Shown: one piece after another, positions 9,794-21,700 of the stretch
How positions within the stretch are numbered: position 1 is the first letter of the stretch
How the letters are laid out: every line of letters starts with the position of its first letter
Assembly (NCBI GenBank): GCA_025617745.1
Contig: CM046858.1
Location: 43,225,750-43,289,749, forward strand
From: Heliocidaris erythrogramma
Lineage: Eukaryota > Echinodermata > Echinoidea > Camarodonta > Echinometridae
DNA length: 64,000 nucleotides
Direction: 5' to 3'
Notes under the pieces: generated by a model
The model's database searches: none
What the model was told of the DNA's origin: nothing
What the model saw: the letters and a program-made list of their open reading frames with translations, nothing else
Translations under genes and position numbers: made by a program

Positions 9794-12700
9794 CTGGTTC
9801 AAATTATTAAAAAAAATGTTATCAAAAAAACTATTGAATAAGCGAGATTGATCGTACATGTCATTTCATTTATGCCCAGTTCATACCTATGCTTATTTTC
9901 CATAAATTTGTAAGTATTTTCATCAGGAGCGCATATAGCAAATACTGTAAGTAAGAGTGAGCCATTGTACTTGTCTCATCATCTATCTATATATTTCTAC
10001 ATATATACACTGTAATTCAATGAAAATTCAACACTCTTAATTCTACAATTTCTGAACATCATTGGTTACTCAAACCACAATTACTGAGAGCAGCAAATAT
10101 ACATAAGCTAGGGGTGTCTTTGTGGTAAGATTAAAGTCAGTCATTCACAGTACAGCCAATTACAAAACAGTATGGCAAAAGTTTGACAAACAGAATATAC
10201 TGTAGAATACAAAACCAATATGAAATATGTATTGCAGTAACGAGAGACCTTTCTCTTAAATGATTATTCTTATTTAAGCTTTATTACCTCAATGTGAGCA
10301 TACCTCTCTTGTCTGCTTAAAACGGGGCACACGACTTGCACTCTGCGGTTTCAGGAATGTCAGGTCAACCACCTTGCTTCCACTTTCACGTGGCCTTGGT
10401 GTGTCCCTGCTATCGTGCCTTTGCTGAATCTTGTTGCCTCCTATACTGGCTTCGCCTCCTGTACCCTCATGACGTCCTCCATTGCTTGCAGATATCAAAC
10501 CTTTGATAAGGTGATAGTGTGGCTTTTCATCACTTGATTCAGCCTGGTACACGCAAGTCCTGGCCTCGTTGCCATTCATCACATTACTTGCAGGATCCAT
10601 ATATTTTGGACGATTCTGTACTTCGCCTTTCTCAGTACTGTGAAAAGGAGGCTTGTCTCTTTTATGTCTTTCATTTTTCCCTTCCAGTGTATCTGTAGCC
10701 TCCATCGGTTTGAGTGCTTTTGTCCGAGACAAAATGTCCATCACATCTATTGGACCAGACTTCTGTTTAAGAGCTTCTTCTACTATCCTGCTTGCATTAG
10801 ACTTATCATCGTTTGCAGAGGAGGTGCTATGGTGACCATTTATGTTAATAGAGGTTTGCAATAAAACACTGTCCACTTCTATAGCTTGCTTGATGAAGGA
10901 CGAACAAACCTCTTCATTTCCTCTGATGTGACATTTTGCTGGGTTAACTTTCGCTTCCAACTCCATGTCGCAAGCCAAGGCATTACCATTAGGATGGTCA
11001 CGAGTATCACTGTCCCTGGTTTCACACGCCACAAAACGAGAACTGTTCTCTATATCCTCCTCCTTGCACTCATTCACAGAAATCTCTGGTGAAAACAGGT
11101 CAGCTGAGAGCTCCGTCACAATTTTCTGCAGAGGTAGCTCAGTTGCTATGGCGATAATGTGATCTGAGATGGGCGTTATGGAGCATACAGAACCAAGGCT
11201 ACTATAATGAAAGATAAAGACAAAGACTGGTTGCTACTTGAATAATTTTTTTGCATTGAGATCATAAAGATGAGAAGAATATTACCAGTGGGGATGTCTG
11301 GCAGAATGAATTATAAAGAAATTAGGTACTGTATTATTAACTTTTCATAACTGATGAGGAATAAATGAAATTATACTAATGGCTGATTAAAAACTGGGCC
11401 TAGTGGGCAATATTTGACTGAACTCACATACCCAAGCATGCAACTTCTATCTTGATACATATCACCAGTTCAAATTTCACCCAAAGACTTGTGGGTATCT
11501 GGATTTTGTCCCATAAGAAGGAACTATTGGAGGAAGAAAATTGTTAAACTTTTCAACCATCATTCATTCCTTATAATGAGCGACACTTTCGTCAAGTTGC
11601 TACTTCAAGTCTATATTCTTCTAGTCAAAATTAGAATGTAAAAAACAACCCTGATGACTGTTTATATTCTCCATGAATACAGAATGTATTAGACTTGAAG
11701 ATCACATACCCTTCCATAAATGTATCCTGCATGCCTGTTGTAGCCTTACATTCTTTATCCATTGTGCATATCTGCAAGAAAAGTAAGTAAGTAGAGAATT
11801 TTAAATAGAATATAATTATTTCCTTGTTGCTTTCATCTTAGAGTAAGACATGGATAAAAATATACTTCACCATCTAGCAATGAAACCCCTGAAGGCATAC
11901 ATGTATAACCTTTAAGTGTATGTAGCATTTCACTATTACCTATAATAAAAATAAAAGAAAGCTGTACATACTGGACCCATATCATAACAATCAGAAAAGT
12001 TAATACATGTACTTGTATTTATCCTTCCTTTTTTTTACTTGATAGTTACTTCCCTTCTTCCTAGCTTGTGTTCTCTTCTCTCTTTCTTTCTCTACTACTT
12101 GGGAGTAACTCAATGTACTGTCACATGTTATACATGCAGCTATTTCATTTACTGTAATTCATTACCTTATACTGTATTTACCATATGATCTTCATTTGCA
12201 CATGTATATAATTTTAATTTGTACACAAGACAAATATCGGCCTTTGGACCGTTCGTCCTTGTTTTTGATAGTTTTTAGCTCAATAAAATTCCAGATTGAG
12301 GAGGGAGTATAGGTTTGGATGAGACCAGAGAAACTGTAACAATTCCAGATAAATTAAGACTGACACATTTTGTGATATGCCATGTGCCATTGGATCTATT
12401 GATCTTTCTGCAACATCCAAATCATATAAATATGATCAAGCACATGGCACACAGGATTTCAAGAATGATGTGATACTTGCTTTAAGTTGGTTGCCATCAG
12501 CCAGGGCAAGATGATGTCCATCTGGTGTCCAGCAAACAGCAGTGATGTCCTGTCCATCGTCCAAGACATTGGTTTCCCCATGCAGAACACTGTAGAGGAT
12601 GACTTGAGACGTGGTGAATACCACCAAGATGAGCTTCCTCGGATGCCATACACATCCTGCAAAATATCACAACACAATAATATTGCATAAAACTTTGGTA

Positions 12701-15700
12701 ATACTTTTATTTGTCCTCTGTCTAAAAGGTTTCAAAAATTCAACAATGACCAAAGCAGCTGAGAAAAATTTCTCTTTTCACAAGGTAAATGATGATCTGT
12801 TGGATAAATCTTCCCAATATGTTTTACAAGCAATTTAGATTAGATGATCTTTGAAGGTTTGCATGGTGGAGCTTATAACGTGGAGAAGGTTTACGGTTCA
12901 CCATGTGTGTTGGTAGGAGAAAAGGGAAAAAGAAAATTGGAGATGGATAGACGAGAAAGGATGAGAAGAGAGAAAAGAAGAAATAATCTTTCGTGACACT
13001 GGGTGAAGTCCTGAAAAGGACTGTAGACCAGATGAGATGAGATGAGAAGACTTGGTTGATGACCGATGGATGAGCAGCGATGGATTGAGTAGCGAAGGTT
13101 TGAGTAGATGAGGCTTGAGTAGGAGGTTACTCGACGTTTCGGACAGGTTGACTGTCCGTCATCAGGAGTGAAGTGTGCTAGACGAGCGGCGGGGTTTTTA
13201 TGGAGTGTGTGCGGACGTCGGAGGAATCGGCGGCCGGAGGTGCGGGCGGGTTGCTGTCGGTGGTGGCGCTATTATGTCCGAGAGTTGTGTGGACGTGTGT
13301 GCGGACGTCGGATGGATTGGTAGCGGGTGGCTGGCGGCGTGAAGTCCTTTGTGTGTTGGCTGGTCGAGGGCGGAGATTGTACCGGGTTTGTGTAGGTGGG
13401 ACGGCGGGCTGTGGTGTCGGGGGTGCGTCGGCCTGAGGGTTGGGTGGGATGGCGTTGGTAGTCGGCGGGTCGGCGTGCTGGATGGTCGGCGGGTTGAGTG
13501 GGCTGTGAGTCGGTGGGTTTGGTGGGCGGCGATTCAGTCGATTGAGTTGTCAGTGGTGCTGGTTGTGTGGATTGGGTTTGGTGTTGGTTGGTGCCCCTAT
13601 GAAGGATTGGGTGCCAGATGTGGTTGAGATGAAGTCCAGTGTCCTGTGGTACTGTGTCGTGGCGTTGAATCTCGATGGCCTCCCTCACTCTTCTGGTGTG
13701 CCAGTGCTTGATGTTGGTGATTAGAGTGCTGTGTGCCCAGTCGATGTGGTGATGTTCTTGTTGTGCGTGTTTGACTATTGCAGATTTGTCCCAGTCGCTA
13801 AGTCGGTGGCAGGCCTTGTGTTCCTTAAGTCTTGTGTTGAAATCTCGTCCTGTCTCTCCGATGTAGACTTTGCCGCAGTCGCAGGGAATCTTGTATACAC
13901 CGGGTTGTTTGTTGGTGGGGGTCTTGTCCTTGTGTGAGTGCAAGATGGAGTGAAGTTTCTTGGAGGATCGGTGTCGGACTTTGAAGTTAGCCTGAGTAAG
14001 TATGCGGTGTAGTTGGTGGGATGTCTTGCCGAGGTACGGGAGAACAACTGTGGTGGGTTGGTTGCCGGTGGGTTGGTCGTCGGTGGCGGCGTCTGTGGGT
14101 TGGTGATGAGGTCGGTGGGTGGAGATCTTCTTCCTAGGGTATTGGTTGATGGAGGTGAGTGCATTGGTGATGTGAGTGAGTTCTTGTTGAAGATGGTCCT
14201 TGTCACTGAGTTGGTATGCGCGTCTGATGAGGGAGTTGGGTACCGACTGGTGGACGGATGGGTGGTGGAAGGAGCGGTAGTTGAGGTATCTGTCCGTGTG
14301 GGTAGGTTTTCGGTAGATCTGGTGTGAAAGGAACCCTGAGTTAGTCTTCTTGACGAGAACGTCCAGGAAAGGGATTGAGTCGTTGAGTTGAGTCTCCATC
14401 GTGAACTTGATGTCTGGGTGTTGGCTGTTGAGGTGGTCGAGGAATCGGTGCAAGTCTGTTGTGCTGTGTGGCCAGATGACGAAAGTGTCGTCTACGTAGC
14501 GAAGCCAGAGTGAGGGTCGTTTGTCGGCGGTCTTCAGTGCTTGTTGTTCGAGGTGCTCCATGAAGATGTTGGCGATGATTGGTGAGAGAGGTGAACCCAT
14601 GGCAGCCCCTTTGAGTTGTTTGTAGAAGTTGGTGCGCCACTTAAAGGAATTGGAGTTGAGGCAGGTGAGGAGAAGGTCGTGGATCTGGTCAGGAGTGAGG
14701 TTGGTGCGTGAGGCAAGGTCTGAGTCGGTGAGGAGTCGTTGTCTGATGATATCGGCGCAAAGTGACCAACGCCCTAGCCGACTCCAAGCCACCCAAACCC
14801 AATCTAACCAAGGAAGAACACCAAGCCATTAAGGAACTACGCGAAAACCAATCCATCCACATTCTTCAAGCTGACAAGGGCAACGCAACAGTCGTCATGG
14901 ACCAACAAGACTACAACCACAAGATCAACGACCTACTCAAGGACAAGGACACCTACCAAGAACTGAAGCACGACCCGACCCAAGCCACGGAAAGGAAGAT
15001 CAACCAGAAGCTACTCGCTCTCCACCGCAAAGACATCATACCCAAACCACTCTACTTTCAACTCCGATCTTCTTCAGGCACCTGCCCCATCCTTTTCGGC
15101 CAACCCAAGATTCACAAACCCGACACGCCTCTCCGACCCATCATTTCCACCCGCGGATCTCCCAGCTACAACACAGCACGACACCTAGCCACCATACTTC
15201 AACCACTAGTAGGCCTCACCGACCATCACGTCACCAACTCACAGCATTTCGTCGACATCATCTCCAAGACTAAGCTTCAACCCACTGACACACTCGTCAG
15301 CTTCGACGTCGTCTCACTCTTTACCAGCGTACCGGTCACCGAAACCTGCGATATCATCAGACAACGACTCCTCACCGACTCAGACCTTGCCTCACGCACC
15401 AACCTCACTCCTGACCAGATCCACGACCTTCTCCTCACCTGCCTCAACTCCAATTCCTTTAAGTGGCGCACCAACTTCTACAAACAACTCAAAGGGGCTG
15501 CCATGGGTTCACCTCTCTCACCAATCATCGCCAACATCTTCATGGAGCACCTCGAACAACAAGCACTGAAGACCGCCGACAAACGACCTTCACTCTGGCT
15601 TCGCTACGTAGACGACACTTTCGTCATCTGGCCACACAGCACAACAGACTTGCACCGATTCCTCGACCACCTCAACAGCCAACACCCAGACATCAAGTTC

Positions 15701-18700
15701 ACGATGGAGACTCAACTCAACGACTCAATCCCTTTCCTGGACGTTCTCGTCAAGAAGACTAACTCAGGGTTCCTTTCACACCAGATCTACCGAAAACCTA
15801 CCCACACGGACAGATACCTCAACTACCGCTCCTTCCACCACCCATCCGTCCACCAGTCGGTACCCAACTCCCTCATCAGACGCGCATACCAACTCAGTGA
15901 CAAGGACCATCTTCAACAAGAACTCACTCACATCACCAATGCACTCACCTCCATCAACCAATACCCTAGGAAGAAGATCTCCACCCACCGACCTCATCAC
16001 CAACCCACAGACGCCGCCACCGACGACCAACCCACCGGCAACCAACCCACCACAGTTGTTCTCCCGTACCTCGGCAAGACATCCCACCAACTACACCGCA
16101 TACTTACTCAGGCTAACTTCAAAGTCCGACACCGATCCTCCAAGAAACTTCACTCCATCTTGCACTCACACAAGGACAAGACCCCCACCAACAAACAACC
16201 CGGTGTATACAAGATTCCCTGCGACTGCGGCAAAGTCTACATCGGAGAGACAGGACGAGATTTCAACACAAGACTTAAGGAACACAAGGCCTGCCACCGA
16301 CTTAGCGACTGGGACAAATCTGCAATAGTCAAACACGCACAACAAGAACATCACCACATCGACTGGGCACACAGCACTCTAATCACCAACATCAAGCACT
16401 GGCACACCAGAAGAGTGAGGGAGGCCATCGAGATTCAACGCCACGACACAGTACCACAGGACACTGGACTTCATCTCAACCACATCTGGCACCCAATCCT
16501 TCATAGGGGCACCAACCAACACCAAACCCAATCCACACAACCAGCACCACTGACAACTCAATCGACTGAATCGCCGCCCACCAAACCCACCGACTCACAG
16601 CCCACTCAACCCGCCGACCAGCCGACCATCCAGCACGCCGACCCGCCGACTACCAACGCCATCCCACCCAACCCTCAGGCCGACGCACCCCCGACACCAC
16701 AGCCCGCCGTCCCACCTACACAAACCCGGTACAATCTCCGCCCTCGACCAGCCAACACACAAAGGACTTCACGCCGCCAGCCACCCGCTACCAATCCATC
16801 CGACGTCCGCACACACGTCCACACAACTCTCGGACATAATAGCGCCACCACCGACAGCAACCCGCCCGCACCTCCGGCCGCCGATTCCTCCGACGTCCGC
16901 ACACACTCCATAAAAACCCCGCCGCTCGTCTAGCACACTTCACTCCTGATGACGGACAGTCAACCTGTCCGAAACGTCGAGTAACCTCCTACTCAAGCCT
17001 CATCTACTCAAACCTTCGCTACTCAATCCATCGCTGCTCATCCATCGGTCATCAACCAAGTCTTCTCATCTCATCTCATCTGGTCTACAGTCCTTTTCAG
17101 GACTTCACCCAGTGTCACGAAAGATTATTTCTTCTTTTCTCTCTTCTCATCCTTTCTCGTCTATCCATCTCCAATTTTCTTTTTCCCTTTTCTCCTACCA
17201 ACACACATGGTGAACCGTAAACCTTCTCCACGTCAATTTAGATTTACTCACAAATTCCCAAACACTTCCATGATTTACTAACTAAAGGAAAGTAGTTATC
17301 ACTACCATTATGCACATGTAAATGCATATTTGTTTTAATAATTTAATTTAATAATTTAAAAGCATATCTGAATTACATTTTCAGTCCTATTTAGCCTAAT
17401 TTAGGTACAGTAGTAGGGGTATACATGTACATGTATACAGTGTGAGTCAATAAAAAGAAAATCCAGATTCAACCCTGAATATCACTGCAATTGATACATA
17501 AAGATTCAATAAAAAATACTCACAATTTAGGCTCTCATGTTTTCTTTGACACTTTGATAAACACAATCTGACCAGGGACAGCTAGCAGTAGCATTTTACC
17601 TGATCCCTGTCCAATTTGCGTCTGCCCAAGTTTTGAATGAAATGGAAGGTCAACCAAAGGTTTTACTGAATGGTCTCCATTCCAATTGAAGGCACCCTAA
17701 CGTAATGAAAGTAGCTCCTGATCACCATTCATCCCAAACTTGGGCAAAGGCAATTTTGATATGGTTGTTTAAATTGGCCAGAGCTCATCATCCATAGTCG
17801 AATTTTGGTGAGCAGCCTATCAAATTAATGAAGACATTATAAATTACCATACCATTATAAAGTATAGCAATCTTACTTGGTTTTTAAGATATTAGGGTTT
17901 GAACAGATTTCCTTTTTAATTAAATCACACTGTAAATACCACCTCTAGATCCTCTAGATCCTATTGTTATGGTTCTGCCTCTAAGCAATAACATGATTTT
18001 CAGCAATTACATTTGCCTTTGGCATTCCATGCACATCTCGATGTGCCACTACATGTACAGCTTTGAAAACTACATATCTTATGGAAATCAGGGGAGCGTT
18101 TCATCAAGCGTTTTGTCAGTGCGTTTTACTGACAAATTTGCTCTCAGCCAATCAGATGCAAGGATTTCAGTAGCTTATAACAGTTGTCGGTAAAAATCAC
18201 TGACAAAGCGCTTGATGAAACGCTCCCCTGCCTACCTCTTGCATGCTCCCTGTGCTCTATGGTATACAGTTTCTTGAACTCAGGATCTTTGCTGGATTTC
18301 CTACTGAAAGGTGAAATAAAATAAGCAATCAATCATAACAAACGTAAATTGTGGTAAAAGGCAGTCATTTTGAAAACAGTTTTCACAGAATTTCCAGTCT
18401 CAATTTTAAATCACTTAAATATGATGTAACAGTTAATGTCAATAAACCTTAGCCAGATTACCTCAGGATAAGTGCATAATGAATAAATATACCATTCTTC
18501 TATTTTGTGTTCCTTGCTTAGAAAGTGGTGAGCTTAAGGACACTTAGTCTCCTTTTTTAAAGGAAATGATATACCTAGTTAAACAGTGTAGTCTTATTGT
18601 TCAAGGAAAAAGAATATCTAAAACCCATCCATAAACCCGGGTCTCATTATTCCTTTGTGCTTCTGTAATCTGCTCCAAATTCAATATCTGAGGGATGAGA

Positions 18701-21700
18701 AGTAGATATGTACCTTGAAGTTTCTACCCTCCAGACCACAGTACAAGTCTTGTGCTGCACAGCTAGGTAGTATGTTCCTGATGTCTGGCACTGACTCCAT
18801 GTACATCCAGTCACTTCACTATAGAGAAATAATTTTCAGGGGCCTGTTTCATAAAACTTGTTATCAATGACAAGTTGTAATAACTGTTATAAGCTACTGA
18901 AATCCTTGCATCTGATTGGCTGAGAGCAAATTTGTCAGTAAACATCACTGACAAGACAAAGAAGATGAAACACTCCCCAGAGGTCAACATGAACTTCATG
19001 TTTCCTCTAAATGACTTATTCAAAATATATATATGACTGACATCAAACTTCAGTGCTACAATAATGAGGTATTAATTTCAAAGGGTTTCTGCAAATAAGC
19101 TACTGAAATCCTTGCATCTGATTGGCTGAGAGCAAATTTGTCAGTAAACATCACTGACAAGACAAAGAAGATGAAACACTCCCCAGAGGTCAACATGAAC
19201 TTCATGTTTCCTCTAAATGACTTATTCAAAATATAATATGACTGACATCAAACTTCAGTGCTAAAATAATGTGGTATTAATTTCAAAGGGTTTCTGCAAA
19301 TCGTAGGGGACAGAACCCTGCAAGTACATCTTTGCTGCAAATAACACACACCTCACAGATTTAGATGTCCTTGATCATGCACGAAGCATATTCCCTGTCA
19401 TTTACTGCAACATTAATATTTTTGGTTGCTTTAATCCTTGTTATCAAATATGACAAAAACAGAAGTAATGCTTATTACCCACCTAAGTTTATGCTTCAAA
19501 CCAAGGAGGTACTAGGTACCTCAAGCAAACTACAGTTCTGGATAAGATGGTACAATCTGATTTGTATGTCATCCGAATGATGAGAGAAGATCACTAACTT
19601 CATTTTTCTTATAGTTAAATACTCAAAGATAGATATGATGATGAAACTTCTGTTTCTTTTCAGTTTTAAGAATAGGGACGAACAAGTGCATTTTATATTT
19701 TCAATCTACATAAGGACCAAACACTACTGTCTGTTCACTTTTATGTTCTCACACATTTGTATGCATTTTATCATAAGATGTATATAACATTAAAAGGTTA
19801 TAATATAATGACTTGAAAATACCTGAATTTCCCAAGTGTTCTCGTATTATGCAGTGATGGTATTGTATGACTACTGTCAGTTTTTAAGCTCAGGTAAACA
19901 CATTCTCCATCAGTCCATACAAACCCAAGATCAGGATGAATGGCTGAAATAAAAAGAAAATGGTGAATTAATATAAAAATAAATATCTAAAGTAGTAGAT
20001 CTAGGTTTACAAAGGTGTATGGCTTTATAGTGGGCGTGTACTCCGCCACACCGCACTATATAAGTACTTAAGATTACATATAATAAGATAATTGACAGGA
20101 CTCACCCAACGGCTACTTGTTAAACTCTCCAAACAGACTTTCTGGTAGGTCTTTAGTTCAGTTCAGTGTAACTTCATAGCTTGGGTCTTGTCATGTGGTT
20201 TTTCTCGTATTTGCCGATCCCCCGCTCGGTCCGAGTCAGTCCGATTCAGTCCGAGTGCGTCCGAGTAATGTCTAAGTCGGTCAAGTCCGCCCCCACCACA
20301 CTCTCCCCCGTCGCATAAAAGCAACCTCCCGGGAGGGGCATAGCCCCAATAGAAGGTTGCTTTACCCCGGTGTATGCAACAGAAGGGGGGAGCAGTACGG
20401 GGAACGAAGGACCCAGGGGAGTCGTCTACACCCCTTTAAAACCCAAATTACCAACGTCACTATACAAAAATTACGTCACCCAAATTTACAGTGACATTCT
20501 ATTTTCCTTTTCTTTTCTTTCTGTGCTATCCAATCAAAGGATATATGAATTATAGCAAATCACCCGATAAATCACATAATCCATTAAATAACCAACAACT
20601 GGAACAACATCTGGGTCACAGCCCTCAACAATGGGTCAACATTAACAAAGACCAAAAGGAAACTATACAGCAACACAAAAAATGTACCAACTCATGGCTG
20701 TAAGCCTCAAAAACCAGTCCTATCATTTGGATTATAACGTGTGATTTGGATTATGTTTGATTGGAATTATTACTTCCCTTCAAGTTGAAGGCCAGAACAC
20801 TACATACCTGTCCGACCTAGGTTCCGCTCCAGCCGGTCAAAGTGGGCATGGGAATCCACCACCCACAATGGAGCCGGAGCATTCTCTTTGGAGGAGCGCT
20901 TCCTGGGCCGTGACGAATCGATGGCCTGGGACGGGGAACCTTGGCGGTAGGTTTACATCCAGGGGATGCTGCTCGGCCCATCTGCTTCACGGTCGCTGGT
21001 CTGCTGGGGACGGGTTTTGACTGTGCTAGCAGCGGGTGGAGTGGGCTTGGGGCTGGAGCCAAGCCAAGTGTGGCTTGGTTTTCGGTTGACTGAGGTGCTG
21101 GAGCCAAGCCGGGCGTGGTTTGGCCTTCCTCCTTTATCCCCTCTCCCTCTCCGAGGAAAGTGGAGCAGCAGATGGAGGAGGGGTCACCTCGTCATTCCCC
21201 CTAGCTTCCACCGGTGGAGTTGCAGATCCGACCTGAGTCCGTGGATCCGCTGGCTCCGACACATCCATGGGCTCTTCTCGAGCAACTTCAGACTGAGCTT
21301 CAGTTTGCTCAGCCTGGGGATCATGGGTCCCTGGATGACCCATCGCGGTGGTATTATCCGGGTTGACCCTGGGGCTGCAGCATCACTAGGACCTCCCGAA
21401 GGGGATCCTGTGCGCGCCCCGCCCTCCGGAAGCAGGGCAGCCAGGGTCGGCACGTGTACGAGCACTTAAGGCCGTCTTCTGTGCGGCAGTCAACCTGTTA
21501 AACAGGAATGCCAGAACCCGGGGATGTAACAGGCATGCAGGTGAAGTGAGCGGCTGGATGGTAAACCGGGGCTTTTCTGGCCAGCCCATGTGCCTGCATA
21601 ATGCCCTCATGTCTGCCTCCAGGTCATCTGTGACTGATCCGCGTTTGGCTCTCCAAGAGCCATTTACCAAACGGACCAGCCCCTCGATGGTTCCTCCTCG

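Larger units (their letters stand above)
12842..17233. mobile_element. Penelope-like element, head-to-head pair in WDCP intron 4
   Basis: Two copies lie in opposite orientation. The right copy (14755-17233, plus) holds most of the ORF and the 3' end. The left copy (12878-14754, minus) is 5'-truncated. The inverted arms are 12878-14754 and 15349-17233; the seam is near 14754. Arms are almost identical apart from an 8-bp deletion in the left copy and a few substitutions, so the insertion is young. A 36-nt piece (12842-12877) sits between left TSD and arm, like the short extensions known for Penelope-like elements. Inverted or tandem partial copies are a usual outcome of their retrotransposition. 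It sits in WDCP intron 4, 175 bp before exon 5 in transcript order. Confidence 0.9.

Noticed and set aside
13200..14327. Plus-strand frames antisense to the left Penelope copy (and their mirrors at 15776-16911)
   Set aside because: Shadows of the real RT/GIY-YIG frame caused by GC-rich codon use; the same peptides occur in both arms.
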